DNA from: Polyangiaceae bacterium
Lineage (GTDB): Bacteria; Myxococcota_A; Polyangia; Polyangiales; Polyangiaceae
DNA length: 64,000 bases
Direction: 5' to 3'
NCBI GenBank assembly: GCA_947475525.1
Contig: CANJMI010000006.1
Coordinates: 1-64,000, forward strand
Part shown: in pieces, positions 16,021-24,384 of the stretch
Layout: every line of letters starts with the position of its first letter
Numbering within the stretch: the stretch's first letter is position 1
Program-made: the position numbers and the translations under genes
The notes under the pieces: generated by a model
Told to the model about the DNA's origin: nothing
The model's input: the letters and a program-made list of their open reading frames with translations, nothing else
The model's database searches: none

Positions 16021-17313
16021 GTGAGCGAAGCGAGAGGAGCGCTTTGGTCGCGGCTGCGGGTCCTACCCTTCGTCGTGGTCCCGGTGCTCGCGGTCGGGGG
16101 CATCGTTGCGAAGAAACTCGCGCCAATTCCCGTTATTGCGAGCCTCACGGTGCGCGGCACGGCGGTCGAAGCGGTTTACGCAACCGGTACGGTTGAAGCT
16201 GAGTCGCGCGTCTTCGTCCGGGCGAAGGTCGGCGGCACGGTCGCCGAGGTCCTCGTCAAGGACGGGGCCGCCGTAAAAAAAGGGGACCTGCTCGCCCGCA
16301 TCGACAACCCCGTCGTGAGCTACGACCTCGAACGTGGCCACGCCGAGTTCGCTGCCGCCACGGCTCAAGGTGCTCAGGACGCGCCACAACTCGCCGCATT
16401 ACGCGAGCAGGCGCGCGGTCTCGACGCCGACTTTGCACTCGCAAAGCAAGACCGCGAACGGTGCGAAGCCCTCGCCAAGGCTGCGGCTATCACGACCTTC
16501 GAGCTCGACCGCGCGCGCACACGAGTGACTCAGCTCGACGCGTCGCTCGGTGCGAATCTGGCCCAGCAGCGCGCGCTGCGGATCGATCTCAACGCCAATC
16601 AGGCCCGTTCCTCCGCGAACGTCCATGCGCTCGCGTCACGGGTCGCGGACACCGAGGTGCGGGCGCCTTCGGACGGCATCGTGCTCGGTAAGCTCGTCGA
16701 AGTGGGGGAGGTGGTGAGCCCCAACCAGACGCTCTTCAAAGTCGGTGACGTCTCGAGCCTGATCCTCGAGCTCATCGTGGATGAGGCCGATGTCGCGCGG
16801 CTGCATGCTCCAGGCCCTTTGGCGGCTACCGCGCCGCAGTCCGGTGCTGCGGAGGAGGGCTCGCGTGCGGTCGTTAGCCTCTACGCTTTCCCGAAGCAGG
16901 TGTTCCCTGGGCGCGTGTTCGAGGTGATGCCCGATGCGAATCGCGAGCGAAAGGCCTTCCTCGTCAAGGTGCGTCTTGCGGCGCCGCCCGTCGGGCTCAG
17001 AAGCGGAATGAGCGCCGAGGCGAACATCGTGCTCGGTGAGCGACCGAACGTCGTGCTCGCGCCGATTGCCGCGGAAGCGGATGGGTTCGTCTGGGTCGTC
17101 AATGACGGCCGTGTTCACAAAAAGGCGATTAAACTCGGCACTCGCGATCTTTTGAGGCTCGAGGTGACCTCGGGCCTCGAGGCCGGCGAGACCGTGGTTG
17201 TCGGCGGCGCGGACACCCTCGCCGAGGGAACTCGCGTCGCGGCCACCGTCAAGGAGCCCGAGCCGCTCGAGGCCTTGCCCCCCACGAACGGCGCCAAGAA
17301 AGCCGGCCTCTAA
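16021..17313 (+). CDS. HlyD/MacA-type periplasmic adaptor (membrane fusion protein)
   Basis: A 430-residue adaptor. One N-terminal membrane helix (residues about 14-30) is followed by a split biotinyl-lipoyl domain (VFVRAKVGGTVAEVLVKDGAAVKKGDLLARID), shown here in parts: VKDGAAVKKGDLL before the hairpin and VRAPSDGIVLGKLVEVGE after it. The hairpin is a long alpha-helical coiled coil (residues about 100-205). Beta-barrel and membrane-proximal domains follow. Such proteins bridge an inner-membrane ABC transporter and an outer-membrane channel; no TolC-like gene is present here. The permease gene follows after 12 bases and the ATPase gene after that, as in MacAB/LolCDE-type systems. Substrate is unknown. 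Confidence 0.9.
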   Translation: MSEARGALWSRLRVLPFVVVPVLAVGGIVAKKLAPIPVIASLTVRGTAVEAVYATGTVEAESRVFVRAKVGGTVAEVLVKDGAAVKKGDLLARIDNPVVSYDLERGHAEFAAATAQGAQDAPQLAALREQARGLDADFALAKQDRERCEALAKAAAITTFELDRARTRVTQLDASLGANLAQQRALRIDLNANQARSSANVHALASRVADTEVRAPSDGIVLGKLVEVGEVVSPNQTLFKVGDVSSLILELIVDEADVARLHAPGPLAATAPQSGAAEEGSRAVVSLYAFPKQVFPGRVFEVMPDANRERKAFLVKVRLAAPPVGLRSGMSAEANIVLGERPNVVLAPIAAEADGFVWVVNDGRVHKKAIKLGTRDLLRLEVTSGLEAGETVVVGGADTLAEGTRVAATVKEPEPLEALPPTNGAKKAGL

Positions 17314-17325
17314 AAAGCCCCGCCA

Positions 17326-18582
17326 ATGTCACGCGTCGTCTTCTTCATCGCCATGCGGCAGCTCTGGGACCGCAAGCTCTTGAACGGCATCGCCGTCTGT
17401 GGCGTCTCCCTCGGCGTGCTCACGCTGATCGCCATCAACGGCATCATGCAAGGGTTTCAGCACAAGTTCATCGACAACATCCTGCGCATCAGCCCGCACG
17501 TGACGCTGTTCGATCGTCAGCTACGACCCGCGCCGCCGCTGCTCGCCCGCGCGTACGATGGATTCGTCGTCACCGACGTCGCGCATCAGAGCCCGAGCGA
17601 GCGCAATTTACGCATCAGCCGGCCCGAGGAGATCGTCCGCGCACTCGAGGACATGAGCGAAGTTGTCGCGGCGAGCAAGCTGCTCGTCGGCTCGGCGGTG
17701 ATTTCGCGCGGCTCGCAGCAGTTCCCCGTGGAGGTGCGCGGCATCGAGCCTACGCGCCAAGATCGCGTGACGCCGATCGCGAGCTACCTGCAGGTGGGCA
17801 ACTACCACACGCTCGAGGCGTCACCGGATGCGGTCGTGATTGGCTCGGGGATCGCGTCGCGCATCGGTGCACACCTCGGTGAGGTGATCGTCTGCGGCTC
17901 GTCGCTCGGGACGCGGCTTAACCTCAAGGTTGTCGGCATCTACGAGTCGGGGATCCCTCCGGTCGACAACCACCGAGTCTACGTGACCCTTCGCAATGCG
18001 CAGGCCTTGCTTGGTCGGCCCGACGCGGTGGGGCGCATCGAAGTGAAGCTTCGCGAGCCGGACAACGCGCAAGTCATGAGCAGCAAGTTCGAGCACATGT
18101 TCGCGTACGACGGCGAGAGCTGGCAGGAGACAAACGCGAATTTTCTCGCGCTCTTCGTCCAGCAGAACGCGATCATCGGCTTCGTGGTTGGGGCAATTTT
18201 GGCCGTAGGCGGCTTCGGCGTGCTCGCGATTCAGATCATGATCGTCCTGCAAAAGACGCGCGATATTGCGATCCTTCGAAGCGTCGGCTTCCGTCGCAGC
18301 GACATCCTCGGCTGCTTTCTCCTGCAGGGCGCGATCATCTCCCTCGCGGGCGCGGCCGTTGGGGACATCGCGGGGCACTACGTCATCCAGATGCTCGGCA
18401 AACTGAAAAGTCGCACCGAGGGCCTCGTCAAGAGCGAGTATTTCCTCGTCTACGAGGATCCTCGTTACTACTACTATGGGTTCGCGTTCGCGCTCTCGGT
18501 TGGGCTTCTCGCGAGCTTGATTCCGGCGGTTCGCGGCTCACGAGTGGAGCCCGTCGATGTCCTTCGGGGGCAGCTAGGCTAA
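17326..18582 (+). CDS. ABC transporter permease, FtsX/MacB-LolC type
   Basis: A 418-residue permease with the four-helix FtsX topology: one helix near residues 18-42, a periplasmic domain of about 230 residues, then three helices (about 280-310, 330-350, 380-400). Motifs include IAMRQLWDRKLLNGIAV at the start and ILRSVGFRRSDILGCFLLQGA, the coupling region that contacts the ATPase. MacB and LolC/E permeases of this type act as mechanotransmitters rather than classical channels. It lies between the adaptor and the ATPase genes, with the ATPase start only 3 bases after its stop. Confidence 0.93.
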   Translation: MSRVVFFIAMRQLWDRKLLNGIAVCGVSLGVLTLIAINGIMQGFQHKFIDNILRISPHVTLFDRQLRPAPPLLARAYDGFVVTDVAHQSPSERNLRISRPEEIVRALEDMSEVVAASKLLVGSAVISRGSQQFPVEVRGIEPTRQDRVTPIASYLQVGNYHTLEASPDAVVIGSGIASRIGAHLGEVIVCGSSLGTRLNLKVVGIYESGIPPVDNHRVYVTLRNAQALLGRPDAVGRIEVKLREPDNAQVMSSKFEHMFAYDGESWQETNANFLALFVQQNAIIGFVVGAILAVGGFGVLAIQIMIVLQKTRDIAILRSVGFRRSDILGCFLLQGAIISLAGAAVGDIAGHYVIQMLGKLKSRTEGLVKSEYFLVYEDPRYYYYGFAFALSVGLLASLIPAVRGSRVEPVDVLRGQLG

Positions 18583-18585
18583 GCG

Positions 18586-19335
18586 ATGAGCGTGCCCGTT
18601 GCTCGCGACGCCGACACGCACCGGCTGCTGCCGTGGCCACCGGCTGGGGCGATCGTGCTGGAGACTCGCGGCCTCGTTCGCGATCTCGGTACCACCGTGA
18701 AGAGTCGCATTCTCGACGGCATCGATCTCACGATTCGCGAAGGCGAGTTCGTCAGCCTGACCGGCTTCTCGGGCTCGGGCAAGAGCACCCTCTTGTACCT
18801 GCTCGGTGCGCTCGATCGGCCCACCGCCGGCGAGGTGCGCATCGACGGCGTGGACATCGGCAGCCTCGACGACGACGGACGCGCGGCGCTGCGGGGTGCG
18901 AAGCTCGGCTTCGTGTTTCAGTTTCACTTCCTCTTGCCCGAGTTCACGGTGCTCGAGAACGTGATGCTCCCGATCTTGCGGCGCGGCGCACGCACTCGTT
19001 CCGACGCCGAGGCCCACGCCCGCGAGGTGGTCGAGTCGCTCGGCCTCGGCGAGTTGATGCAGCGTCGCCCGTCGCAGCTCTCCGGTGGTCAGCAACAACG
19101 TGTGTCGATCGCGCGCGCGGTGGCCAATGACCCCCGCATCATTCTCGCCGATGAGCCGACCGGAAATCTCGACAGCATGAATGGCATGATCGTGATGGAC
19201 GTGTTTGAGCGACTGGCGCGAGTCCAGGGCATCACCGTCGTCATGGTGTCGCACGAGCGCAGCTTCGCGCAGCGGACCTCCCGCCAGCTTGTGATGCGGG
19301 ACGGTCAGGTCGTCGAGGATCTCGACCAGCGGTGA
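18586..19335 (+). CDS. ABC transporter ATP-binding protein, MacB/LolD type
   Basis: A 249-residue ATPase. Walker A is GFSGSGKSTLL, the Q-loop lies in LGFVFQFHFLLPEFTV, the signature is LSGGQQQRVSIARA, and Walker B is IILADEPTGNLD with the LolD/MacB-typical TGNLDS. The switch His is in VMVSHER. It energises the FtsX-type permease encoded just upstream. Together with the adaptor this forms a three-gene tripartite exporter in which ATPase and permease are separate chains, unlike MacB itself where they are fused. Confidence 0.95.
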   Translation: MSVPVARDADTHRLLPWPPAGAIVLETRGLVRDLGTTVKSRILDGIDLTIREGEFVSLTGFSGSGKSTLLYLLGALDRPTAGEVRIDGVDIGSLDDDGRAALRGAKLGFVFQFHFLLPEFTVLENVMLPILRRGARTRSDAEAHAREVVESLGLGELMQRRPSQLSGGQQQRVSIARAVANDPRIILADEPTGNLDSMNGMIVMDVFERLARVQGITVVMVSHERSFAQRTSRQLVMRDGQVVEDLDQR

Positions 19336-19369
19336 CGTGCACGCGGCTGTGCTAGACCCCGGACCAACG

Positions 19370-20266
19370 ATGTTTGAAGTCCCTCCGCGTCCGCCGCTGC
19401 CCGCCGAACAATCCGCAGCGGGACCGATGAGCCTCCGGTTCGAAGACGTCTCACAAGACGGACGCTTGATGCTGATGTCGATCCCCCACGGCCTCGGTGA
19501 AGTTCTCTGGCGGGAGGTGCTCGCGCGGCACGCGATCTATTTGGGTCTGCTCGCCGATGGAATCATTCCGATCTTGTCGCGCCTCGTCATCGGAAGCCTC
19601 GATGCGCCGATCTCGATTCGGAGATCTCTCGAGGCGGACGCTGGGTTTCAGCTCGCGCACACGGTCAATGCGGGCGGGGAGGTGGACCGCCTCGTCTTGA
19701 ATTTGTGGCTCGACGTGTACGGTGAGTGCGGCTCGACGTACGGCACGCCGCCCGCGCGCGCCGGGGAGCGCCTGCATGTGGGGCGCGTGTTCGCCGAGCA
19801 CGTGTTCACGCGGCTCTTCGCGGGGCCGGGCGAACGCAAGGTGCTGCGCTTCGAGGGGCACGGCTTGCCGCCCGTGCCGGAGGCGCGTTACGAGTGGCGC
19901 GCGGCGGACGCGCTCTTCACGTTGCCGGAGGGCGCGCGGTGGCTCGACGACGAGCTCGTGCGGGACACCACGGTGGTCGTGTTCGGCATTGGCCAGACCG
20001 ACGCGAACCAGCACGTCAATTCGCTCGTGTACCCCGCGATCGTCGAGGCCGCGGCGCTGCGGCGGTTTCACGCGATGGGTGAGCCGTCGGCGCTTCTGCC
20101 GCGCTTCGCCGAGCTCGTTTTTCGGAAGCCGAGCTTTGCGGGCGAGGCGGTGACGTTGGCGACGCGCGCGTTTGCGATGGGCGAGCGACTCGGGGTCGTC
20201 GGCGTCGTTGGAGCCGACGGTGAAGCGAGGCCGCGCGTGATTGCGCAGATGCTTTTCGAGCGGTAG
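19370..20266 (+). CDS. Hotdog-fold (thioesterase/dehydratase-like) protein
   Basis: About 298 residues. The C-terminal half contains IGQTDANQHVNSLVYPAIVE, the hotdog signature (D-x-x-x-H-V-N) shared by acyl-CoA/ACP thioesterases and acyl-binding proteins. The N-terminal half (GLGEVLWREVLARHAIYLGLL) is long enough for a second hotdog unit, so a double-hotdog architecture is likely. Substrate is unknown; acyl-ACP or polyketide-type chemistry is possible. The frame is open to a GTG at 19337, one base after the ATPase stop; ATG 19370 is preferred but not certain. It is collinear with the export operon and may be co-transcribed. Confidence 0.7.
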   Translation: MFEVPPRPPLPAEQSAAGPMSLRFEDVSQDGRLMLMSIPHGLGEVLWREVLARHAIYLGLLADGIIPILSRLVIGSLDAPISIRRSLEADAGFQLAHTVNAGGEVDRLVLNLWLDVYGECGSTYGTPPARAGERLHVGRVFAEHVFTRLFAGPGERKVLRFEGHGLPPVPEARYEWRAADALFTLPEGARWLDDELVRDTTVVVFGIGQTDANQHVNSLVYPAIVEAAALRRFHAMGEPSALLPRFAELVFRKPSFAGEAVTLATRAFAMGERLGVVGVVGADGEARPRVIAQMLFER

Positions 20267-20280
20267 TGCGTCTCGGGCGA

Positions 20281-21498
20281 TCAGCTCGCGAACATCGTGA
20301 TGTCCGTGGCTGCCGCAAAGCAGATCTCCTTCGCGGCGTCCCAATCCGGATGACGTACGAGGAGGAAACCATCGGACACGAGCGTTTGCTTCCAGTCGCG
20401 GCGGTGGCTGCCCGGGCGGAGGAGTTGGTCCTCCACGAGGAAGCGGCCGTAGCGCTGTTTCCAGTGCTCGAGGCCGAATATCTTGGAGATGCGACCCTGG
20501 CCTTTCGCGCGCTTAAAGACGATGCCGCAATTGTAATTGCGGGTCGTCGGAGCTTCGAATGAATCCCACGCGGCGACGCGCGCCCACTCGCGGAACAGAT
20601 CGATGTCCGCGGTGTGGTTCATCTGATCGACGAGGTGTGCGCCTCCGGGTCGGCAGCCGATCTCGCCGAAGACCGCTTCGCCTTTCGGCGTATAAAACCA
20701 CTCCATGTGGGTAAAGCCGCTGCCCATGCCGAGCGCACGAAGGACGCTGCGGCCGAGCTTGAGCCCCTTTTGGATCTTCGCTTGCTCGAGGTCCCGCACC
20801 GTGATGATGACCGGGCTTATCCACTCGTTGGAGCGCGCCTCGAGAGGTTTCGGCAGGTATTGCGCGACGTTCTCGAAGGCTGGGCGCCCGTTGATGCACA
20901 CCGTGTCGTAGGTGAATTCCTCCCCTTCGATGTACTCCTCGACGCTGACTTCCATGACGCCGCGCATCATGCCGAGCACGCGCTCGAGCTCGGCACGGTC
21001 GCCTACGCGGTACGTGTTCGCGCTGCCGGCACCGGCGATCGGCTTGACGATAAGCGGGTAATCGATGTGTTCGGCCGCGGCGCGGACGTCGTCTGCGGTG
21101 ACGGCGCGGGCGGACCTCGGAGTACGGAGGCCGGCCGCTCGCACGCGTTCCTTCATGAGCTCTTTGTCGCGAAAACCGCGCACCGCGTCGACGCTCATCC
21201 CGGGGATCCCCCAACGCTCGCGGAGTTTTGCCGCGAGGATGACGAGCGGCTCCCAGTTCGTCCATACGCGGTCGACGCGATGGCCTCGCAGGGCGGCCGT
21301 CACACGCGCGACGACGTCGTCTTCATCCATGATGCGTGGCACGGCGACGTAGTCGGTAAGGTAGCTTTTGACCGACTGCGGGAGCCGCTCGCGCGGAGTG
21401 TCGCCGACGCCGATTACCTCGGCACCCACCTCGGCGAGGCCGCGGCAGTACTCGATCATCTCGGGGGGATAGCTCGGGGCGAGGAATAGGACGCGCAT
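20281..21498 (-). CDS. ATP-grasp ligase, carnosine-synthase/PurK-like (paralogue A of the cluster)
   Basis: A 405-residue ATP-grasp enzyme, so probably an ATP-dependent amide- or thioester-forming ligase working through an acyl-phosphate. An N-terminal Rossmann-like pre-ATP-grasp domain (MRVLFLAPSYPP) precedes the ATP-binding lobe: YPLIVKPIAGAGSANT (the Lys and the Gly-rich loop) and VEEYIEGEEFTYDTV. The metal site has THMEWFYTPKGEAVFGEIGCRPGG. It is clearly paralogous to the ATP-grasp proteins at 21631 and 24385, which share GFTHMEWF and GEIGCRPxG. It is transcribed divergently from the rest of the cluster, with 132 bases between the starts. The substrate is unknown. Confidence 0.88.
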   Translation of the reverse strand: MRVLFLAPSYPPEMIEYCRGLAEVGAEVIGVGDTPRERLPQSVKSYLTDYVAVPRIMDEDDVVARVTAALRGHRVDRVWTNWEPLVILAAKLRERWGIPGMSVDAVRGFRDKELMKERVRAAGLRTPRSARAVTADDVRAAAEHIDYPLIVKPIAGAGSANTYRVGDRAELERVLGMMRGVMEVSVEEYIEGEEFTYDTVCINGRPAFENVAQYLPKPLEARSNEWISPVIITVRDLEQAKIQKGLKLGRSVLRALGMGSGFTHMEWFYTPKGEAVFGEIGCRPGGAHLVDQMNHTADIDLFREWARVAAWDSFEAPTTRNYNCGIVFKRAKGQGRISKIFGLEHWKQRYGRFLVEDQLLRPGSHRRDWKQTLVSDGFLLVRHPDWDAAKEICFAAATDITMFAS

Positions 21499-21507
21499 CG
21501 GGGCGCG

Positions 21508-21513
21508 AGAGTA
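21508..21513 (-). promoter_or_regulatory. -10-like box TACTCT of ATP-grasp gene A
   Basis: On the minus strand TACTCT ends 9 bases before ATG 21498, with no ribosome-binding site between. It faces the TAGTGT box of the opposite gene across the divergent intergenic region. Confidence 0.45.
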
Positions 21514-21614
21514 GCAAACTTGGGCCGGCGTGGCGGCGGAGAACTCGCCCCATCAGGCGCGCATTTTGGCCGTCGCCGTCGCTCGTCGCCGATCCGCCGC
21601 GTCGCGACTTCAGC

Positions 21615-21620
21615 TAGTGT
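21615..21620 (+). promoter_or_regulatory. -10-like box TAGTGT of the ATP-grasp B / glgA operon
   Basis: TAGTGT ends 10 bases before ATG 21631. No strong Shine-Dalgarno sequence is present. It marks ATG 21631 rather than the longer frame from 21520 as the start. Confidence 0.45.
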
Positions 21621-21630
21621 CTCAGGCTTC

Positions 21631-22845
21631 ATGCGACCCGTCGTCTTCGTGGCCCCGTTCCCGCTCGAGACCACCCTCCGCTTCGCGCGTGCCGCGTCGC
21701 GCCTACCCGGCGTTCGCCTGCTCGCCGTCGTGCAAGAGGCCCCTCGCGGCAGTGACCGCAAGCTCTTCTCCGAGGTTGTCGTCGTGAGGGATGGCCTCTC
21801 GACCCCGCACCTCGCAGAGGCCGTCGATGCGCTCCGCAAAAAATACGGGCAGCCGCAGCGTATCATCGGGGTACTCGAGGTGTTGCAGGTGCAGCTCGCG
21901 ACGTTGCGCCAGCACTTCGGCGTGCCCGGCACGGACCCCGACACAGCGGACCTCTTTCGTGACAAGGCGCGGATGAAGGACCGCCTCCGCGCCGCCGGCT
22001 TGCCCGTCGCGAAACACGCGCTGATTCGCACGCGCGTCGACGCGGAGCAGTTCATGCGGAGAGTCGGCTTTCCGATGGTACTCAAGCCCCCGGCCGGGAT
22101 GGGCGCCAAGGCGACCTTCCGAGTCAACTCAGCGGAAGATCTCTTCCGCGCGGTGGGCGGGATGGGCGCGAGCGCAGCGAATCCCGTGCTCGCCGAAGAA
22201 TTCCTGACGGGGGAGGAGGGCAGCTACGACACCGTAACGACGGGCGGCGTCCCGCGCGCGGACTCGATCTCGTACTACTTGCCGACGCCACTACAGGTCC
22301 TTGAAAATCCATGGATCCAGTGGTGCTGCCTCTTGCCGCGCTCGATCGAGACGCCCGAGTTCGCCGCCGTGCGGGACGTCGGAGTGAAGGCGATCCAAGT
22401 GCTCGGCCTGCGCGATGGCTTCACCCACATGGAGTGGTTCCGCAGGCCCGACGGTTCGGTCGCGATAGGGGAGATTGCACAACGCCCGCCGGGTGCGAAC
22501 ATCACGCGCATGATCGGTCTCGCGAACGACATCGATCCCTACCGCGCATGGGCGCGCGCCGTGATCGACGGCGCGTTCGACGGCTCGTGGCAGCGTCGGC
22601 ACGCGGTCGGCTGCGCATTCTTTCGTGGGATGGGCCGCGGTCGCATCAGCGCGGTCACGGGCGTCGCGGATGCAAACCGCCTCGTGGGTCGTTACGTGGA
22701 GGAGGCCGAGATGCCGCGGGTCGGCGCGCCGAAGAGCGACAGCTACGAAGGTGATGGACACGCGATCGTCCGCTCCGAGAGCACCGATGTCGTCCGTCGT
22801 GTACTGCGCACGATGATCGAAACCGTGAAGGTGCACTACGCATGA
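21631..22845 (+). CDS. ATP-grasp ligase (paralogue B), translationally coupled to glycogen synthase
   Basis: A 404-residue ATP-grasp protein. The ATP lobe has FPMVLKPPAGMGAKATF and LAEEFLTGEEGSYDTV; the metal-binding part has GFTHMEWFRRPDGSVAIGEI and AQRPPGANI. It lacks the Cys of the EIGC motif seen in its paralogues (EIAQ instead), which may signal a different substrate. Its stop codon overlaps the start of glgA (ATGA at 22842-22845), so the two proteins are made in linked amounts. This pairing of an amide ligase with glucan synthesis is not one I know. The 37 in-frame codons upstream of ATG 21631 look non-coding. Confidence 0.88.
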   Translation: MRPVVFVAPFPLETTLRFARAASRLPGVRLLAVVQEAPRGSDRKLFSEVVVVRDGLSTPHLAEAVDALRKKYGQPQRIIGVLEVLQVQLATLRQHFGVPGTDPDTADLFRDKARMKDRLRAAGLPVAKHALIRTRVDAEQFMRRVGFPMVLKPPAGMGAKATFRVNSAEDLFRAVGGMGASAANPVLAEEFLTGEEGSYDTVTTGGVPRADSISYYLPTPLQVLENPWIQWCCLLPRSIETPEFAAVRDVGVKAIQVLGLRDGFTHMEWFRRPDGSVAIGEIAQRPPGANITRMIGLANDIDPYRAWARAVIDGAFDGSWQRRHAVGCAFFRGMGRGRISAVTGVADANRLVGRYVEEAEMPRVGAPKSDSYEGDGHAIVRSESTDVVRRVLRTMIETVKVHYA

Positions 22846-24287
22846 AGATCTTGTTCGTATCCGCGGAGGTCGCGCCGTTCGCGAAGACCGGTGGCCTCGG
22901 CGACGTTGGCGCGGCTCTGCCACGTGCACTGCGTGCCGCGGGGCATGACGTCCGCATCGTGCTGCCGTGTTACCGGCGGATCCTCGAGGGCAACTACCGC
23001 TTGCGGATGTTGTTTCCGCCGATAACTCTCAGCGTCGGACCGGCACGCCTCTCGTTCGAGACGCTCGAGGCGACGCTCCCCGGCTCCGATGTGCCGGTCT
23101 ATCTCGTGCGTTGCCCAAGGCTCTACGATCGGCCGAACATTTACACCGGTGATGGCGACGAGCACCTCCGCTTCGCACAGCTCAACTGGGCAGCATTGCG
23201 GATTGCGCAGCAGCTCGGCTTCGCGCCTGACATCGTCCACGCAAACGACTGGCAGACCGGCCTCTTGCCGTTGATGTTGAAGACCGTTTTTGCGTGGGAT
23301 CGCCTGTTCGAAAACACGCGAACTGTGCTCACGATCCACAACATCGGCCATCAAGGATCCTTTCCCGCATCGGCGATTGGCGACGTCGGCTTGGGCATGG
23401 TGGCGTCGAGCTTCCATCAGGAGCAACTCGCCGCCGGGCGCATGTCGTTCATGTTGACGGGGATCCTCTACGCGAACGCCATCACGACAGTGAGTCCGAC
23501 GTACGCCCGGGAGATCCAAACTCCGGAGCACGGCGTCGGCCTCGATGGATTTTTGCGCGCCCGGCGTGACGTCCTCTTCGGGGTCTTGAACGGCATCGAC
23601 GAGACCGAGTGGAGCCCCGAGACGGACCGTCACCTTCCGCACCGCTACAGCGTCGATGACATGACGGGCAAAGCCGCGAACAAGGACGCCCTTCTTACGG
23701 AGCTGCGCTTGCCGAAGCGACCCGGCGTGCCGCTTATCGGGATGGTGACGCGCTTGGCCTGGCAGAAGGGCCTCGACCTCTGTTTCGAAGCGTTGCCGGC
23801 GCTCTTCATGCAGCGTGACGTTCAGCTCGTCGTGCTCGGCTCCGGTGAACCTAAATACGAGGCTTTCTTCGGAGAACTCGCGCGTCGGCTCCCGAACCGC
23901 GTGAGGTTCATCAACCGATTCAGCGAGCCGCTCGCCCACCTGATCGAGGCCGGCAGCGACATGTTCCTCATGCCGTCACGCTACGAGCCCTGCGGGTTGA
24001 ACCAAATGTACAGCCTCGCGTATGGCACGCCGCCTATCGTGCATCGCACGGGCGGTCTCGCCGACACGGTCTCGCAGTGGAACCCCACGACGGGTGAGGG
24101 CAACGGCTTCGTCTTCGATCATTTCGATGCGCGCGGGTTGAAGTGGGCGCTCGGCGCCGCTGTCGACGCGTACCGCGCGGGGCGAGGCTGGTCGCGTCTC
24201 GTTCAGAATGGGATGCGCGCGAAGCTCGGGTGGAGCCACCGCGTGCCCGAGTACGAGCACCTTTACAAAGCGATAGCGTCGCGCTGA
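22842..24287 (+). CDS. glgA: Glycogen synthase, ADP-glucose type (GT5)
   Basis: A 481-residue GT5 glucosyltransferase that extends alpha-1,4-glucan from ADP-glucose. The N-terminus has the ADP-glucose-binding KTGGLGDV (Lys15). Further motifs are ILYANAITTVSPTYAREI, GIDETEWSPETD, and the catalytic PSRYEPCGLNQMYSLAYGTPP with Glu382, followed by GGLADTV. Length and motifs are normal for bacterial GlgA, so the enzyme should be active. It is embedded in the ATP-grasp cluster, and its ATG overlaps the preceding ATP-grasp stop. No glgB, glgC or glgP lies nearby, so it may serve the cluster product rather than bulk glycogen. Confidence 0.96.
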   Translation: MKILFVSAEVAPFAKTGGLGDVGAALPRALRAAGHDVRIVLPCYRRILEGNYRLRMLFPPITLSVGPARLSFETLEATLPGSDVPVYLVRCPRLYDRPNIYTGDGDEHLRFAQLNWAALRIAQQLGFAPDIVHANDWQTGLLPLMLKTVFAWDRLFENTRTVLTIHNIGHQGSFPASAIGDVGLGMVASSFHQEQLAAGRMSFMLTGILYANAITTVSPTYAREIQTPEHGVGLDGFLRARRDVLFGVLNGIDETEWSPETDRHLPHRYSVDDMTGKAANKDALLTELRLPKRPGVPLIGMVTRLAWQKGLDLCFEALPALFMQRDVQLVVLGSGEPKYEAFFGELARRLPNRVRFINRFSEPLAHLIEAGSDMFLMPSRYEPCGLNQMYSLAYGTPPIVHRTGGLADTVSQWNPTTGEGNGFVFDHFDARGLKWALGAAVDAYRAGRGWSRLVQNGMRAKLGWSHRVPEYEHLYKAIASR

Positions 24288-24350
24288 AGCGAGAGGGTCG
24301 CGCGGAGACGGCGCGTTTCGCGCTGAGGAGGTCGCTCAAACGTCGCGAAT

Positions 24351-24371
24351 CCAGAACCGTTCTGGTAACGT
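24351..24371 (+). promoter_or_regulatory. Palindromic operator CCAGAACCGTTCTGG abutting a -10-like TAACGT
   Basis: Arms CCAGAAC (24351-24357) and GTTCTGG (24359-24365) form a perfect inverted repeat around one base. TAACGT (24366-24371) follows directly and ends 13 bases before ATG 24385. A palindrome in the spacer immediately upstream of the -10 is where MerR-type activators or repressors bind. Confidence 0.5.
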
Positions 24372-24384
24372 TGCGCCCCCACCG

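Noticed and set aside
22836-23939. 367-codon minus-strand frame inside glgA
   Set aside because: Antisense to well-conserved GT5 motifs.
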